Positions 26,282 through 36,312 of a stretch of DNA of 64,000 nt are shown here, in pieces. This DNA is from Bordetella ansorpii. GTDB lineage: Bacteria; Pseudomonadota; Gammaproteobacteria; Burkholderiales; Burkholderiaceae_B. How positions within the stretch are numbered: the first letter of the stretch is position 1; the number at the start of each line of letters is the position of its first letter. The stretch spans positions 372,001-436,000 of the forward strand of contig NZ_FKIF01000007.1 of NCBI RefSeq assembly GCF_900078705.1, written 5' to 3'. The notes under the pieces are model-generated. The model saw only the letters and a list, made by a program, of their open reading frames with translations, made no database searches and had not been told where the DNA came from. Position numbers and translations under genes: made by a program.

Positions 26282-27985
26282 ATGAGCAAACGAATCGGGC
26301 GCCGCGCCTACGCGGAAATGTTCGGCCCCACCACCGGCGACCGCGTGCGCCTGGCCGACACCGAGCTGCTGATCGCGGTCGAACGCGACTTCACCCTCTA
26401 CGGCGAGGAAGTGAAGTTCGGCGGCGGCAAGGTCATCCGCGACGGCATGGGCCAGTCGCAGCGCGTGGCGGCCGAGGTGGCCGACACCGTCATCACCAAT
26501 GCGCTGATCCTGGACCACTGGGGCATCGTCAAGGCCGACATCGGCCTGAAGGACGGCCGCATCTGGCGCATCGGCAAGGCGGGCAACCCCGACATCCAGC
26601 CGGGCGTGGACATCATCATCGGCGCGGCCACCGAGATCATCGCGGGCGAAGGCAAGATCGTCACGGCCGGCGGCATCGACGCGCACGTGCACTTCATCTG
26701 CCCGCAGCTGATCGACGAGGCCCTGACCAGCGGCATCACCACCCTGATCGGCGGCGGCACGGGCCCGGCCACAGGCACCAACGCCACCACCGTCACGCCC
26801 GGCCCCTGGCACATCGAGCAGATGCTGGCCGCGGTCGATGGCTGGCCCATCAACATCGGCCTCTTGGGCAAGGGCAACACCAGCCAGCCCGAGCCGCTGA
26901 TGGAACAGGTGCGCGCCGGCGTGATCGGCCTGAAGCTGCACGAAGACTGGGGCTCGACGCCCGCCGCCATCGACTGCTGCCTGGACGTGGCCGAGCGCAC
27001 CGACACCCAGGTCGCCATCCACACCGACACGCTGAATGAAGGCGGCTTCGTCGAGGCCACCATCGCGGCCATCGCCGGGCGCACCATCCACACGTACCAC
27101 ACCGAGGGCGCGGGCGGCGGCCACGCCCCCGACATCCTGAAGGTGGCGGGCCACCCCAACGTGCTGCCCTCGTCCACCAACCCCACGCGGCCCTACACCG
27201 TGAACACGGTGGACGAGCACCTGGACATGCTGATGGTGTGCCATCACCTGGACTCGTCCATCGCGGAAGACGTGGCCTTCGCCGAGTCGCGCATCCGGCG
27301 CGAGACCATCGCGGCCGAGGACATCCTGCACGACCTGGGCGCGCTGTCGATGATCTCCAGCGACTCGCAGGCCATGGGCCGCATCGGCGAGACCATCCTG
27401 CGAACCTGGCAGACCGCGCACAAGATGAAGGTGCAGCGCGGCGCCCTGCCCGGCGACGGCCTGGCCGACAACCTGCGCGCGCGCCGCTACATCGCCAAGT
27501 ACACGATCAACCCCGCGCTGGCGCACGGCATCGCCCATGAAGTGGGCTCCGTCGAACCCGGCAAGTGGGCCGATCTGGTGCTGTGGGACCCGGCCTTCTT
27601 CGGCGTGAAGCCCGAGATGGTCCTGAAGGGCGGGCAGATCGTCACGGCGCTGATGGGCGACCCCAACGCCTCGATCCCCACGCCGCAGCCCGTGCATTAC
27701 CGCGAGATGTTCGGCGCGCGGGCCGGCGCCCTGGCGCGCAACTCGATCACCTTCGTCTCCCAGGCGGCCTTCGAGGCGGACGTGGCCTCGCGCTACCGCC
27801 TGGCGCGCCGGGTGGTTCCCGTGCACGGCATACGCAAGGTCGGCAAGGCAGATATGATCCTCAATGACTGGCAACCGCGTATCGAAGTCGATCCCGAAAC
27901 CTACCGCGTCGTCGCCGACGGCCAGTTGCTGATGTGCGAGCCGGCGCGGGTGCTGCCCATGGCGCAGCGCTATTTCCTGTTCTAG
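26282..27985 (+). CDS. ureC: Urease alpha subunit UreC
   Basis: A 567-residue catalytic subunit that hydrolyses urea to ammonia and carbamate. All nickel-site residues are visible: His135 and His137 (DAHVHF), the carbamylated Lys218 (GLKLHEDWG), His247, His273 and Asp361. The flap Cys320 and catalytic His321/322 (MVCHHLDSS) are intact. Length and motifs indicate a functional enzyme. The ureE start follows by three bases. Confidence 0.98.
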   Translation: MSKRIGRRAYAEMFGPTTGDRVRLADTELLIAVERDFTLYGEEVKFGGGKVIRDGMGQSQRVAAEVADTVITNALILDHWGIVKADIGLKDGRIWRIGKAGNPDIQPGVDIIIGAATEIIAGEGKIVTAGGIDAHVHFICPQLIDEALTSGITTLIGGGTGPATGTNATTVTPGPWHIEQMLAAVDGWPINIGLLGKGNTSQPEPLMEQVRAGVIGLKLHEDWGSTPAAIDCCLDVAERTDTQVAIHTDTLNEGGFVEATIAAIAGRTIHTYHTEGAGGGHAPDILKVAGHPNVLPSSTNPTRPYTVNTVDEHLDMLMVCHHLDSSIAEDVAFAESRIRRETIAAEDILHDLGALSMISSDSQAMGRIGETILRTWQTAHKMKVQRGALPGDGLADNLRARRYIAKYTINPALAHGIAHEVGSVEPGKWADLVLWDPAFFGVKPEMVLKGGQIVTALMGDPNASIPTPQPVHYREMFGARAGALARNSITFVSQAAFEADVASRYRLARRVVPVHGIRKVGKADMILNDWQPRIEVDPETYRVVADGQLLMCEPARVLPMAQRYFLF

Positions 27986-27988
27986 AAA

Positions 27989-28768
27989 ATGATCCGTATC
28001 GAAAAAGTCCTTGGTGACGAATCCAGCATCGCGGCGCCGCTGCGCCGCCGCGCCGCGCCCCTGACGCTGGCCTACGAAGACCGCTGCCGCAGCCGCCTGG
28101 CCGTCACGCTGGACGACGGCCGCGAAGCCGCGCTGTTCCTGCCGCGCGGCACCATCCTGCGCGACGGCGCCATCCTGATCGCCACCGACGGCACGCTGGT
28201 GCGTGTGGCCGCGGCGCAGCAGCCGGTGCTGCGCGTCACCAGTCCCGATCCCCTGCTGCTGCTGCGCGCGGCCTACCACCTGGGCAACCGGCACACGCCG
28301 GTGCAGGTGCGGGCGGACGCCCTGCAGCTGGAATACGACCCCGTGCTGCGCGACATGCTGCTGCGCCTGGGCGTGCGGGTCGAAGAAGCGCAGGGCGCGT
28401 TCGACCCGGAATCCGGCGCGTACGGCGGCGGGCACAAGCACGGGCACGATGAGACGTACGCCGAGGACCATGCGCTGGCGCGGCAGGCGTATGCGCACCG
28501 GCATGGGCATGACCACGGACACGATCATGGGCATGAAGGGCACGTGCATGGGCCGGGGTGTGGGCACGATCATGGCCATGATCACAAGCATGGCCAGGAA
28601 AAGCCTATGCATGGTCCGGGCGGCGGACACGACCATGGTCACAAGCACGATCACGACCATGGTCACAAGCACGATCACGACCATGGTCATTCCCACGGCC
28701 ACAAGCACGATCACGATCACGATCACAACCATGACCATGATCACAAGCACGACCACCGCCGCAAATGA
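27989..28768 (+). CDS. ureE: Urease nickel metallochaperone UreE with long histidine tail
   Basis: A 259-residue UreE that delivers nickel to the urease apoprotein. The core (residues 1-145) has the peptide-binding and metal-binding domains, with GNRHTPVQV as the conserved His region. The C-terminal 114 residues hold 41 histidines, mostly in HDHGHxH patterns with Gly, Asp and Lys, far longer than the roughly 15-residue tail of Klebsiella UreE. It probably stores many nickel ions. The stop overlaps the ureF start (ATGA). Confidence 0.95.
   Translation: MIRIEKVLGDESSIAAPLRRRAAPLTLAYEDRCRSRLAVTLDDGREAALFLPRGTILRDGAILIATDGTLVRVAAAQQPVLRVTSPDPLLLLRAAYHLGNRHTPVQVRADALQLEYDPVLRDMLLRLGVRVEEAQGAFDPESGAYGGGHKHGHDETYAEDHALARQAYAHRHGHDHGHDHGHEGHVHGPGCGHDHGHDHKHGQEKPMHGPGGGHDHGHKHDHDHGHKHDHDHGHSHGHKHDHDHDHNHDHDHKHDHRRK
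28631..28690 (+). repeat. 24-base tandem repeat inside the ureE histidine tail
   Basis: Two perfect 24-base copies lie at 28631-28654 and 28655-28678, followed by a 12-base partial copy. Each copy adds an eight-residue DHGHKHDH-type unit. Shorter CAC/CAT-GAC/GAT hexamers continue downstream. This suggests the tail grew by slippage or unequal exchange and may vary in length between strains. Confidence 0.85.
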
Positions 28769-29466
28769 CCCTGCCCCCGGACGACGCCGCCTCGCTGCTT
28801 GAACTGGCCGGTCTCCTGCAACTGGCCTCGCCGGCGCTGCCCATCGGCGCCTTCAGCTATTCGCAGGGCCTGGAATCGGCCATCGAGGCGGGCATCGTCC
28901 ACGACGCGCCCAGCGCGCATCACTGGATCGCATCCGGGCTGGACATCCTGGCCGGCGGCGACGCCGTGCTGCTGCTGCGCTTGTGCGAGGCCTGGCGCGC
29001 CAGCGACGCGCGGACGCTGGCGCAGGCCAACGACACCATCCTGGCCCTGCGCGAATCCGCCGAACTGCGCCTGGAGACCGAGCAGATGGGCAATTCGCTG
29101 GCCCGGCTGGCCCGCGAGCTGGAATGGGGCACGCCGGATTCGCGCGCCCTGCTGGCCACGCTGCAGCCCGTCGCGCTGCACACCGCGTATGCCTACGCCG
29201 CCATGGCGTTGAACATCTCCCCGCCACGCGCCACCGCGGCCTGGCTGTACGGCTGGCTCGAGAACCAGGTGGCCGCCGCCCTGAAGGCGGTGCCGTTGGG
29301 CCAGGTGGCCGGCCAGCGCATCCTGCATGGCCTGCGCCGCGCGCTGGCCGAGGCCGTGCAGCGCGCGCAAGCCTGCGCCGACGACGGCATCTCCACCTTC
29401 GCGCCGCTGCTGGGCATTCTCTCGGCGCGCCACGAAACCCAGTATTCGCGCCTGTTCCGCTCCTAG
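28765..29466 (+). CDS. ureF: Urease accessory protein UreF
   Basis: A 233-residue helical accessory protein that links UreD to UreG and acts as fidelity checkpoint in nickel insertion. The segment [20 protein letters not shown] is diagnostic for the family; the later [12 protein letters not shown]-like stretch reads [16 protein letters not shown]. Translation is coupled to ureE by a four-base overlap. ureG follows after 36 bases. Confidence 0.95.
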   Translation: MTLPPDDAASLLELAGLLQLASPALPIGAFSYSQGLESAIEAGIVHDAPSAHHWIASGLDILAGGDAVLLLRLCEAWRASDARTLAQANDTILALRESAELRLETEQMGNSLARLARELEWGTPDSRALLATLQPVALHTAYAYAAMALNISPPRATAAWLYGWLENQVAAALKAVPLGQVAGQRILHGLRRALAEAVQRAQACADDGISTFAPLLGILSARHETQYSRLFRS

Positions 29467-29502
29467 CCGCGCGGGCGCGCGCGCTCACCTCAAGGACACA
29501 CC

Positions 29503-30129
<627 letters not shown>

Positions 30130-30169
30130 CGCCGGCGCATCGCTGCGGGGCGGCAGGCCGCGAGGACGG

Positions 30170-30337
30170 TCAACCCGCCGCGCTGCGGTAGTCGGCGACG
30201 GTGAAGTCCGGCGCGGTGGAGGACGCCTGCGCGGGCGTGGCCGGGGCCACGGGGCTGCTTTCGGCGTCACGGTCGGCGATGCCGAACAGCGACAGTTCGG
30301 CGGTGACCAGCGCATCCAGGAAGTTCGTCTTTTCCAT
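30170..30337 (-). CDS. Small protein of unknown function, 55 residues
   Basis: A short open frame with a good AGGAG ribosome site about nine bases before its ATG. The peptide begins MEKTNFLDALVTAELSLFG and continues into a Pro/Ala/Ser-rich stretch ending in DYRSAAG. Codon use is GC-rich at third positions, like its neighbours, which supports real coding. It converges with ureG. It has no membrane segment and no cysteine. It might be a small conserved protein or a secreted-peptide precursor, but no modification enzyme is nearby, so no function is proposed. Confidence 0.55.
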   Translation of the reverse strand: MEKTNFLDALVTAELSLFGIADRDAESSPVAPATPAQASSTAPDFTVADYRSAAG

Positions 30338-30841
30338 CGTATGGGCTCCTGCTTTCTACGGACATGAACAAGCACGCGCGGCCCCGGCAAGTCCGCCTGA
30401 TCGCCCGACGGGCGAATCGGCGGAAAAAAGCATGCCGTTCCGAGGCGGATGTCTCGCCAGGGAAAGACCGGCGGCAAAACGAAAATGCCTGGCCGCCAAT
30501 CCCAGGGGCACCCGAGAAAGGCGGCAGGGCATGTCCCATGTTGCGCCCGCACAAACGGGCGCGTCAATTCGATTTGCTCAATTCGTTCGATAAAAAACGC
30601 GAATCAGCCTTCTTTATCAGCCCATCGTCAGCTATCCATACCCGAACCTGAACGAATGAGCCCCGCCGGCGGCGTCACGCGCGGCACCGCCCCGCTCTTA
30701 CATTCCTTGGGGCTTCATGTGCCAAGGGCAACATCGCAGCGTTGTGGTTGCAAGCGTCAACGTCCGTCTTGCGGCTGACATCCGACCAACCAGGCGCGGA
30801 CGGTGTGCCTTGGAAAATCGGGCGGCAGCGTGAGCCATCAA
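30338..30841. other. Gene-free stretch of about 500 bases with lower GC
   Basis: No convincing gene was found here; the open frames present are arginine-rich and lack family features or ribosome sites. A perfect 7-bp hairpin GCGCCCG-cacaaa-CGGGCGC lies at 30543-30562 without a T-tract. From about 30560 to 30640 the sequence is distinctly AT-richer and may contain the promoter of the 55-residue gene on the minus strand. It also marks the left edge of a lower-GC segment. Confidence 0.5.
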
Positions 30842-31771
30842 TCAGTTGCCCAGCCGCGCGCCCTTGCAGACAGCCAGGATGGTATCGCGCAGCCAGCGAT
30901 GGGCGGGGTCTGCATGAAGGCGTGGATGCCAAATGGCGGATACCTTTATTGGAGGAGTCCGCACCGGCAGCTCGAAGTGCCGAAGGCCCGCACTCATGGC
31001 AGCGTCGCTCACCGACCCGATGCCCAGGCACGAACATGGGACAAGCCCGATAAGGTCTGAGTGGCGGACGATCTGCATTGCGTTGGCGTAGCTTGGCACA
31101 ACCATGACAACGGTTCTGCGCAGACCCGACTGCTCCAAGGCGTCATCTACCGGGCCAGTGAATTGATGCTTGCGTGCTGCGATCACATGCGGGTAGCTGG
31201 CATAGCGTCTGGCCGTCACGCCGGGCTTATTCAAAAGAGGATGGCCGGTTCGACAAATACCGACGAATCGGTCCTGAAAAAGAAGCCGTGTCTTCAACTC
31301 CGGCGCCTTGGTTCCGATCACTCCAACCTCCAAGTCGACCATGCCTTCGCGCAGTGGCTGCGCATCCTTGTCGGACTTGGGGATGAAGCGGATACGAACA
31401 TGAGGAGCGGCCCGAGCGATGAGCGCCATCAACGCGGGACCGGCCAGATCGACAAACCCGTCGTTGGCCCGGATCGTGAACGTCCGCGCCAAGGTCGCCA
31501 GGTCCAAGGTGTTCTTGATGGGTTGCAGCACAGCTCTGGCATTGCGCGCAAGTTCATGCACATGCTCACCGAGCCGCTCGGCATAGGGGGTCGGAACAAG
31601 CGTCCTGCCAGCCTGTACGAGTAGTTGATCCCCGGTGGCTACCCGCAGCCTGGCGAGCGTTCTGCTCATCGCGGACGGACTCAAGCCCAGGCGACGTGCC
31701 GCCCTTGTCACGCTGCGCTCAGTGAGCAGCATGTCCAGCGATGTAAGAAGGTTCAAGTCCACGTTTTGCAT
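30842..31771 (-). CDS. LysR family transcriptional regulator (NodD/NahR-like branch)
   Basis: A 309-residue LysR regulator whose N-terminus, MQNVDLNLLTSLDMLLTERS followed by VTRAARRLGLSPSAMSRTLA, places it in the branch with NodD, NahR and LeuO-like proteins. The effector domain spans about residues 90-300. The gene is divergent from an SDR gene with a 125-base gap, and both have lower GC (about 55-60% where sampled) than their surroundings, suggesting they arrived together. It probably controls that SDR gene. Confidence 0.88.
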   Translation of the reverse strand: MQNVDLNLLTSLDMLLTERSVTRAARRLGLSPSAMSRTLARLRVATGDQLLVQAGRTLVPTPYAERLGEHVHELARNARAVLQPIKNTLDLATLARTFTIRANDGFVDLAGPALMALIARAAPHVRIRFIPKSDKDAQPLREGMVDLEVGVIGTKAPELKTRLLFQDRFVGICRTGHPLLNKPGVTARRYASYPHVIAARKHQFTGPVDDALEQSGLRRTVVMVVPSYANAMQIVRHSDLIGLVPCSCLGIGSVSDAAMSAGLRHFELPVRTPPIKVSAIWHPRLHADPAHRWLRDTILAVCKGARLGN

Positions 31772-31805
31772 CAGCAGTCCGTTCTGAATGTCGTGTGCAT
31801 ACGGC

Positions 31806-31820
31806 GCAATCGATTATTGC
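31806..31820. promoter_or_regulatory. Candidate LysR operator, GCAAT-N5-ATTGC
   Basis: A perfect 5-bp inverted repeat with a 5-base spacer in the 125-bp divergent region, 35 bases upstream of the LysR start codon. The 15-bp length agrees with a LysR T-N11-A type box. It is the best dyad between the two start codons. Confidence 0.45.
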
Positions 31821-31896
31821 ATCGTGTGCGTCTGGCGCAAATCAGGAGCAGCCTCCAGAATCGATGCCTGTCCAATCAGATGAGAGGGTTGCAGCC

Positions 31897-32613
31897 ATGA
31901 CGCATTCATCAAGCCATGAGACTGGTCCGAGCATTTTGCTCATAGGTGCTTCGCGTGGCCTTGGGTTCGCCATGTCGGCGGAGTTTCTGAAAAGGGGATG
32001 GAACGTCGTCGGAACCGTGCGCGGAAATGCCAGAACCGAATTGCATGATCTGGCCGATGCTCACCAAGACCGCGTCGAGATCGAACCACTCGATGTCACT
32101 GAACAGGTGCAGATTGCCGCGCTGCGTGATCGCCTTTCCGGCCGCCGCTTCGACATCCTGTTCGTGAACGCAGGAACCGCGAATACCAATCAACACGAAA
32201 CCATCGCTGACGTAACCACGGAGGAGTTCGTGCGCGTCATGGTGACGAACGCGCTCGCACCGATGCGCGTCATCGAGGCGTTGCAAGACCTGGTGCCTGC
32301 CGATGGCCTGATCGGAATCATGTCGTCTGGACAAGGCAGCATCGCCAGCAACGAGAAAGGCGGGCATGAGGTCTATCGCGGCAGCAAGTCGGCCTTGAAC
32401 CAATACATGCGCAGCTACGCCGCCCGGCACGCGGGGGAACAACGCGCATTGTTGTTACTGGCCCCCGGTTGGATTCGTACTGCGCTGGGCGGCCCTGAAG
32501 CGCCGTCTGGCTTGGAGGAAACCATCCCCGACATCGTGAGCGTGTTGCTCTCAAAACGCGGGAAGCCCGGCTTGGAGTACCTGGACCGTATGGGACGCAC
32601 CGTGCCGTGGTGA
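31897..32613 (+). CDS. Short-chain dehydrogenase/reductase (SDR)
   Basis: A 238-residue SDR with the cofactor motif GASRGLG (about residues 18-24), VNAGTA in place of the usual NNAG, the catalytic Tyr in EVYRGSKSALN, and a Ser in MSSGQGS upstream. It resembles C-factor-like or CsgA-like SDRs. The substrate is unknown. The start at 31897 has AGAGG upstream and gives the normal family length. Divergence from a LysR gene and the shared low GC imply a two-gene acquired unit. Confidence 0.85.
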   Translation: MTHSSSHETGPSILLIGASRGLGFAMSAEFLKRGWNVVGTVRGNARTELHDLADAHQDRVEIEPLDVTEQVQIAALRDRLSGRRFDILFVNAGTANTNQHETIADVTTEEFVRVMVTNALAPMRVIEALQDLVPADGLIGIMSSGQGSIASNEKGGHEVYRGSKSALNQYMRSYAARHAGEQRALLLLAPGWIRTALGGPEAPSGLEETIPDIVSVLLSKRGKPGLEYLDRMGRTVPW

Positions 32614-32696
32614 GGCGCAAGGCGGGATCTCCCAGGTAATTGCGCACTCCTGCATCGCACAGCCGCCGCAGTGCGCCCATGCTGGGCGCACGAACC

Positions 32697-32721
32697 AAAA
32701 AGCCGGCCCGAAGCGGCCGGC
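32697..32721 (-). terminator. Rho-independent terminator after the SSS symporter
   Basis: Read on the minus strand, the stem GCCGGCC and its partner GGCCGGC enclose a 6-base loop and are followed by TTTTT. It lies about 55 bases beyond the symporter stop codon, so it ends the DUF3311-symporter transcript. Confidence 0.8.
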
Positions 32722-32773
32722 CCTGTCTCATGCGCAGGAAGGAACAGGCCGCCCGCCGGACGGCCCCGCCGCC

Positions 32774-34267
32774 TCAGACGCCGGGCTGCGCCACGGCCCG
32801 CGAGCGCGATCCCAGCAGCAATTGCGCCACCACGGCCACGACGATGTTCACCGCCAGGGCCAACAGCCCCGTGTACATCGTGTAGGCCGTGCCGCCGACG
32901 ACCACCGAATGCACCGGCTTCACACCGTCCGCGAACACCAGCGCCGTGCCGCCGCCCAGGCCCACGGCCCAGCCGATCAGCAAGGCGGTGCCGCCGAACC
33001 AGCGCGAGAACAGGCCGAAGACCACCGCCGGGAAGGTCTGCAGAATCCACACGCCGCCCAGCAGTTGCAGGTCCAGCGCATATTGCGTGGGGATGAACAG
33101 GATGAACACCAGTGCGCCCACCTTGACCACCAGCGACACCAGCTTGGCCACCTTGCCCTCGCCTTGCGCCGTGACGTTCGGATTGACGTAGGCCTTCCAG
33201 AAATTGCGGGTGAACAGGTTGGCCGCGCCGATCGACATCACCGCCGCCGGCACCAGCGCGCCGATGGCGATGGCCGAGAAGGCGAAGCCCGCGAACCAGC
33301 TGGGGAACAGCGTGTTGAACAGCATCGGCACCACGTCGTTGTTGGAGCCCGGCCTGATGCCGGCGGCGTAGGCCATGTAGCCCAGCAGCGCGATCAGGCC
33401 CAGCAGCAGCGTGTAGGCCGGCAGGAAGATCGCGTTCTTGCGGATCGTGTCCGCGCTCCTGGCGGCGAAGATGCCGGTCAGCGTGTGCGGGTACATGAAG
33501 GCCGCCAGCGCCGAGCCCAGCGCCAGCGTGGCGTACGGCAGGAACTGCGCGGGCGCCAGCGTCAGGCCGCCGCTGCCCTTGGCCGCGTACGCCTTGCCGG
33601 CGGCATCGAATACCGCCGCGTAGCCGCCCAGCTTCAAGGGCACCAGCACCACCGCCACCAGCACCACGATGTAGATCATCAGGTCCTTCACGAAAGCGAT
33701 CAGCGCGGGCGCGCGCAGGCCGGCTGCGTAGGTGTACAGCGCCAGGATGATGAAGGCGGCGGCCAGCGGCAATTCGCCCGTCAGGCCCAGGGCCTTGATC
33801 ACCACCTCCATGCCCACCAGTTGCAGCGCGATGTAGGGCATGGTGGCCAGCACGCCGGTCACGGCCACGGCCAGCTCCAGCGGACGCGATCCATAGCGGC
33901 CATAGACCACGTCGCCCGCGGTCACGTGGCCTTGCTTGTGGGCCACGTTCCACAATTTGGGCATGATGGCGAACACGATGGGATACACCAGGATGGTGTA
34001 AGGCAGCGCGAAGAAGCCATAGGCGCCCACCGCATAGACCAAGGCGGGCACGGCGATGACGGTATAGGCGGTATAGAAATCGCCGCCCACCAGGAACCAG
34101 GTGATCCAGGTGCCGAAACGGCGGCCGCCCAGGCCCCATTCATCGAGATTGGCGTGGTTCTCGCCGCGCTGCCAGCGCGACGCCGCGAAGCCCATCACCG
34201 TGACCAGCAGGAAGAAAAAAATAAAGACCGACAGGGCGGCCCAGTTCAGGTGGCTGCTGTCCATCAT
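32774..34267 (-). CDS. Sodium:solute symporter (SSS family), MctP-like
   Basis: A 497-residue transporter with about thirteen hydrophobic segments. The N-terminal region with EWGLGGRRFGTWITWFLVGG, and the later FMYPHTLTGIFAARSADTIR, match the SSS family; the overall form is closest to MctP-type monocarboxylate permeases that take up lactate, pyruvate, propionate or similar acids. The start overlaps the stop of the small DUF3311 gene (ATGATGA), a partnership common for this subgroup. A clear terminator follows. The exact substrate is not determinable. Confidence 0.88.
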   Translation of the reverse strand: MMDSSHLNWAALSVFIFFFLLVTVMGFAASRWQRGENHANLDEWGLGGRRFGTWITWFLVGGDFYTAYTVIAVPALVYAVGAYGFFALPYTILVYPIVFAIMPKLWNVAHKQGHVTAGDVVYGRYGSRPLELAVAVTGVLATMPYIALQLVGMEVVIKALGLTGELPLAAAFIILALYTYAAGLRAPALIAFVKDLMIYIVVLVAVVLVPLKLGGYAAVFDAAGKAYAAKGSGGLTLAPAQFLPYATLALGSALAAFMYPHTLTGIFAARSADTIRKNAIFLPAYTLLLGLIALLGYMAYAAGIRPGSNNDVVPMLFNTLFPSWFAGFAFSAIAIGALVPAAVMSIGAANLFTRNFWKAYVNPNVTAQGEGKVAKLVSLVVKVGALVFILFIPTQYALDLQLLGGVWILQTFPAVVFGLFSRWFGGTALLIGWAVGLGGGTALVFADGVKPVHSVVVGGTAYTMYTGLLALAVNIVVAVVAQLLLGSRSRAVAQPGV

Positions 34268-34443
34268 TCTTCCCCGTGCTTGCGGTAATGGCGGTAGACG
34301 ATCCAGGTCAGGAACGCCGTGATCGGCACCCACAGCAACTGATACCAGTAGAAGAAGGGAAAGCCCATGAAATCGGGCAGCGCCTGGTTATAGAAAGGCA
34401 CCCATAGCAAGCCCAGGAAGGGTAATAGAAGCAGTATCCACAT
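34264..34443 (-). CDS. DUF3311 small membrane protein
   Basis: A 59-residue protein with two membrane segments: WILLLLPFLGLLWVPFYN at the start, and a second running from about residue 26 to 48 through YWYQLLWVPITAFLTWIVY. The short basic tail (YRHYRKHGEE) faces the cytoplasm. DUF3311 proteins are commonly encoded directly before an SSS symporter and are probably an accessory subunit. Here the two overlap by four bases. The start is the ATG just before the first hydrophobic segment. Confidence 0.8.
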   Translation of the reverse strand: MWILLLLPFLGLLWVPFYNQALPDFMGFPFFYWYQLLWVPITAFLTWIVYRHYRKHGEE

Positions 34444-34610
34444 GATGATGCGCGCTCGTGTCTCGTGTAGGTTGATGTCGTTGCAGAGCCTTGCGGCCCG
34501 CGGATGTGCGGGACTTGAACGAGGGCGCGGGATCGGCCGCCCCCTCGGGCGCAACGATACGCCCGCCGCATTCACACCGCGCAATAGCCCATTTTGCATG
34601 CAGGGGTATT

Positions 34611-34631
34611 CGCGCGGCGCAGCGCCGCGCG
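34611..34631. repeat. Perfect 10-bp inverted repeat downstream of yceI-like gene
   Basis: CGCGCGGCGC and GCGCCGCGCG are separated by a single A, forming a strong hairpin in the gap between the YceI-family gene and the DUF3311 gene. No T-tract follows on either strand, so it is not a classical terminator, but it could slow polymerase or protect a transcript end. Confidence 0.6.
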
Positions 34632-34667
34632 GACGAACCGTGCCTGGAATCCGTCAGGATCCGGCGT

Positions 34668-35285
34668 TCAGGGTTCGATATGGGGCTCGGGTTCGGGCGG
34701 CCGCAGGCCGGCCACGGCGCTTCGATCCAGCGCCACCTTGATGGTCAGTCCGATTTCGTCGGCCACCAGCCGATGGTCGGCCACCATGCCGAAATCGCTG
34801 CGGCGGATCTTGCCCGTCGCCTCGAAGGCCGCAGGGCCGCGGCCCTTGCCGCCCGGCACCAGCGAGACGTCCAGGGTCTGCGGACGCGTCACGCCGCGAA
34901 TGGTCAACAGGCCCGTCATGGTCCACTTGCCATCGTCGCCCGCCGTCAGGCCCGTGCTGCGGTAATCGATCTCGGGATAACGGGCGGCATCGAAATAATC
35001 GGCCGAGCGCAGCTTGCTGGCGCCGCCCGGCATGCCCACGCGGATCAGACTCGCGCTCATGCGCACGATGGCCTGGCTTTGCGCCAGCTTCGCGGCATCC
35101 AGCGACAGGCTGCCCTGGAACTGCTGGAATTCGCCCGTGGGCCGCAGCAGGCCGCCCACCCGGGGAAAGAACTCGATGACCGCATTGCGCTGGTCGAAGG
35201 GGTACGAGACGGGCTGGGCATCGGCGCGAGCCATGCCGCACAGGCTGGCCAGAAGCAGGGGTAGGCAGGCAAGGCGGAAAGGCAT
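34668..35285 (-). CDS. YceI family periplasmic protein
   Basis: A 205-residue protein with a signal peptide (about residues 1-22, ending GMARADA). The mature part shows the lipocalin-like YceI pattern: a beta strand in NAVIEFFPRVGGLLRPTGEF, ASKLRSADYFDAARYPEIDY, and GLLTIRGVTRPQTLDV. YceI proteins bind long isoprenoid or amphiphilic lipids in the periplasm. The PGGASKLRSADYFDAARYP stretch is the family's most conserved block. It stands alone; a divergent promoter region separates it from the M48 protease gene. Confidence 0.9.
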   Translation of the reverse strand: MPFRLACLPLLLASLCGMARADAQPVSYPFDQRNAVIEFFPRVGGLLRPTGEFQQFQGSLSLDAAKLAQSQAIVRMSASLIRVGMPGGASKLRSADYFDAARYPEIDYRSTGLTAGDDGKWTMTGLLTIRGVTRPQTLDVSLVPGGKGRGPAAFEATGKIRRSDFGMVADHRLVADEIGLTIKVALDRSAVAGLRPPEPEPHIEP

Positions 35286-35508
35286 CCGGAGCGCTCGTCT
35301 TTCGTTTTCGATGCGGCAACACTATAGACGGCAACCTTTGCCGAAATATTCCCGGAATGCCGCCGTTGGTATTTGTTGCAGTCTGATAATCAAAAACACC
35401 CGGCGGCATCGAGCCCCTCATTAAAGTCTAGCCCGCGCCAGTTCAGTCTTTTTTAAGACAAAAAGCCCTGGCCGCTGCACAAAATCAAACTTCAGAAAGA
35501 GGACTTCC

Positions 35509-36279
35509 ATGCGTAAGATCACGTTCGGCTCGACGGCTGTGGCCGCGGCCCTGCTGCTGGCAGGCTGCAACAACATGGGTAGCATGCCGAATACCGACGG
35601 CCTGATGGCAGCGGGCGCCAGCGCCTACCAGGCCGCCACGCTGTCCGACGCCGACATCGTCCAGATGTCGGATGCCGCCTGCAAGCAGAGCGACGCGGAA
35701 TCGAAGGTCGCCGCGCCCAAGAGCAAGTACGCCACGCGCCTGACCCGCGTGATGAAGGGCTTCGGCGACATGGACCTGAACGGCAACAAGATCGACTACA
35801 AGGTCTACCTGACCAAGGACGTCAACGCCTGGGCCATGGGCAACGGTTGCGTGCGCGTGTACAGCGGCCTGATGGACATGATGAACGACGACGAACTGCG
35901 CGCCGTGATCGGCCATGAAATGGGCCACGTCGCCCTGGGCCACAGCAAGAAGGCCATGCAGACCGCCTATGGCGTGAGCGCCGCCCGCAACGCCGCGGCT
36001 GCCGCCGGCGGCAGCGCCGTCGCGGCCCTGTCGGCCTCGCAACTGGGCGACCTGACCGAGAAGTTCATCAACGCGCAGTTCTCGCAGTCGCAGGAAACCG
36101 CGGCCGACGACTACTCGTTCGATCTGCTGACCGAGAAAAAGATGAACCGCAAGGGCCTGGTCACGGCTTTCCAGAAGCTGGCCAAGCTGGACGGCGGCAA
36201 GAGCGACATGTTCAGCTCGCACCCCTCCTCGCCCGACCGCGCCGCCCGCATGGAAGCGCGCCTGAAGAACGGCAAGTAA
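35509..36279 (+). CDS. M48 family metalloprotease lipoprotein
   Basis: A 256-residue zinc protease. A lipoprotein signal ends at LLLAGC, so Cys20 would be lipidated. The catalytic motif HEMGH has His136, Glu137 and His140, and Glu196 in SQETAADDYSFDLL supplies the third zinc ligand. SSHPSSPDRAARM is also typical of LoiP/YggG-like periplasmic M48 enzymes that act in envelope protein quality control. An AAAGAGG ribosome site precedes the start, and a bidirectional terminator follows. Confidence 0.92.
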   Translation: MRKITFGSTAVAAALLLAGCNNMGSMPNTDGLMAAGASAYQAATLSDADIVQMSDAACKQSDAESKVAAPKSKYATRLTRVMKGFGDMDLNGNKIDYKVYLTKDVNAWAMGNGCVRVYSGLMDMMNDDELRAVIGHEMGHVALGHSKKAMQTAYGVSAARNAAAAAGGSAVAALSASQLGDLTEKFINAQFSQSQETAADDYSFDLLTEKKMNRKGLVTAFQKLAKLDGGKSDMFSSHPSSPDRAARMEARLKNGK

Positions 36280-36312
36280 GCCCGGCGGCGCCCACGGCGC
36301 CGGATGCCATGC

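Noticed and set aside
26204-28756. A very long open frame on the minus strand across ureC and ureE, rich in Val, Met and His
   Set aside because: It is antisense to two well-supported urease genes. Its composition mirrors the codon bias of ureC and the histidine codons of ureE, and it has no ribosome site or recognisable domain.
28500-28765. Short regular repeats that could suggest a CRISPR-like array
   Set aside because: The repeats encode the histidine tail of UreE in frame, with no spacers of constant length and no cas genes.
35446-35459. GTCTT-tttt-AAGAC before the M48 protease gene considered as a terminator
   Set aside because: The stem is only five A/T-rich base pairs and lies where the promoter of the downstream gene is expected, so termination is unlikely.
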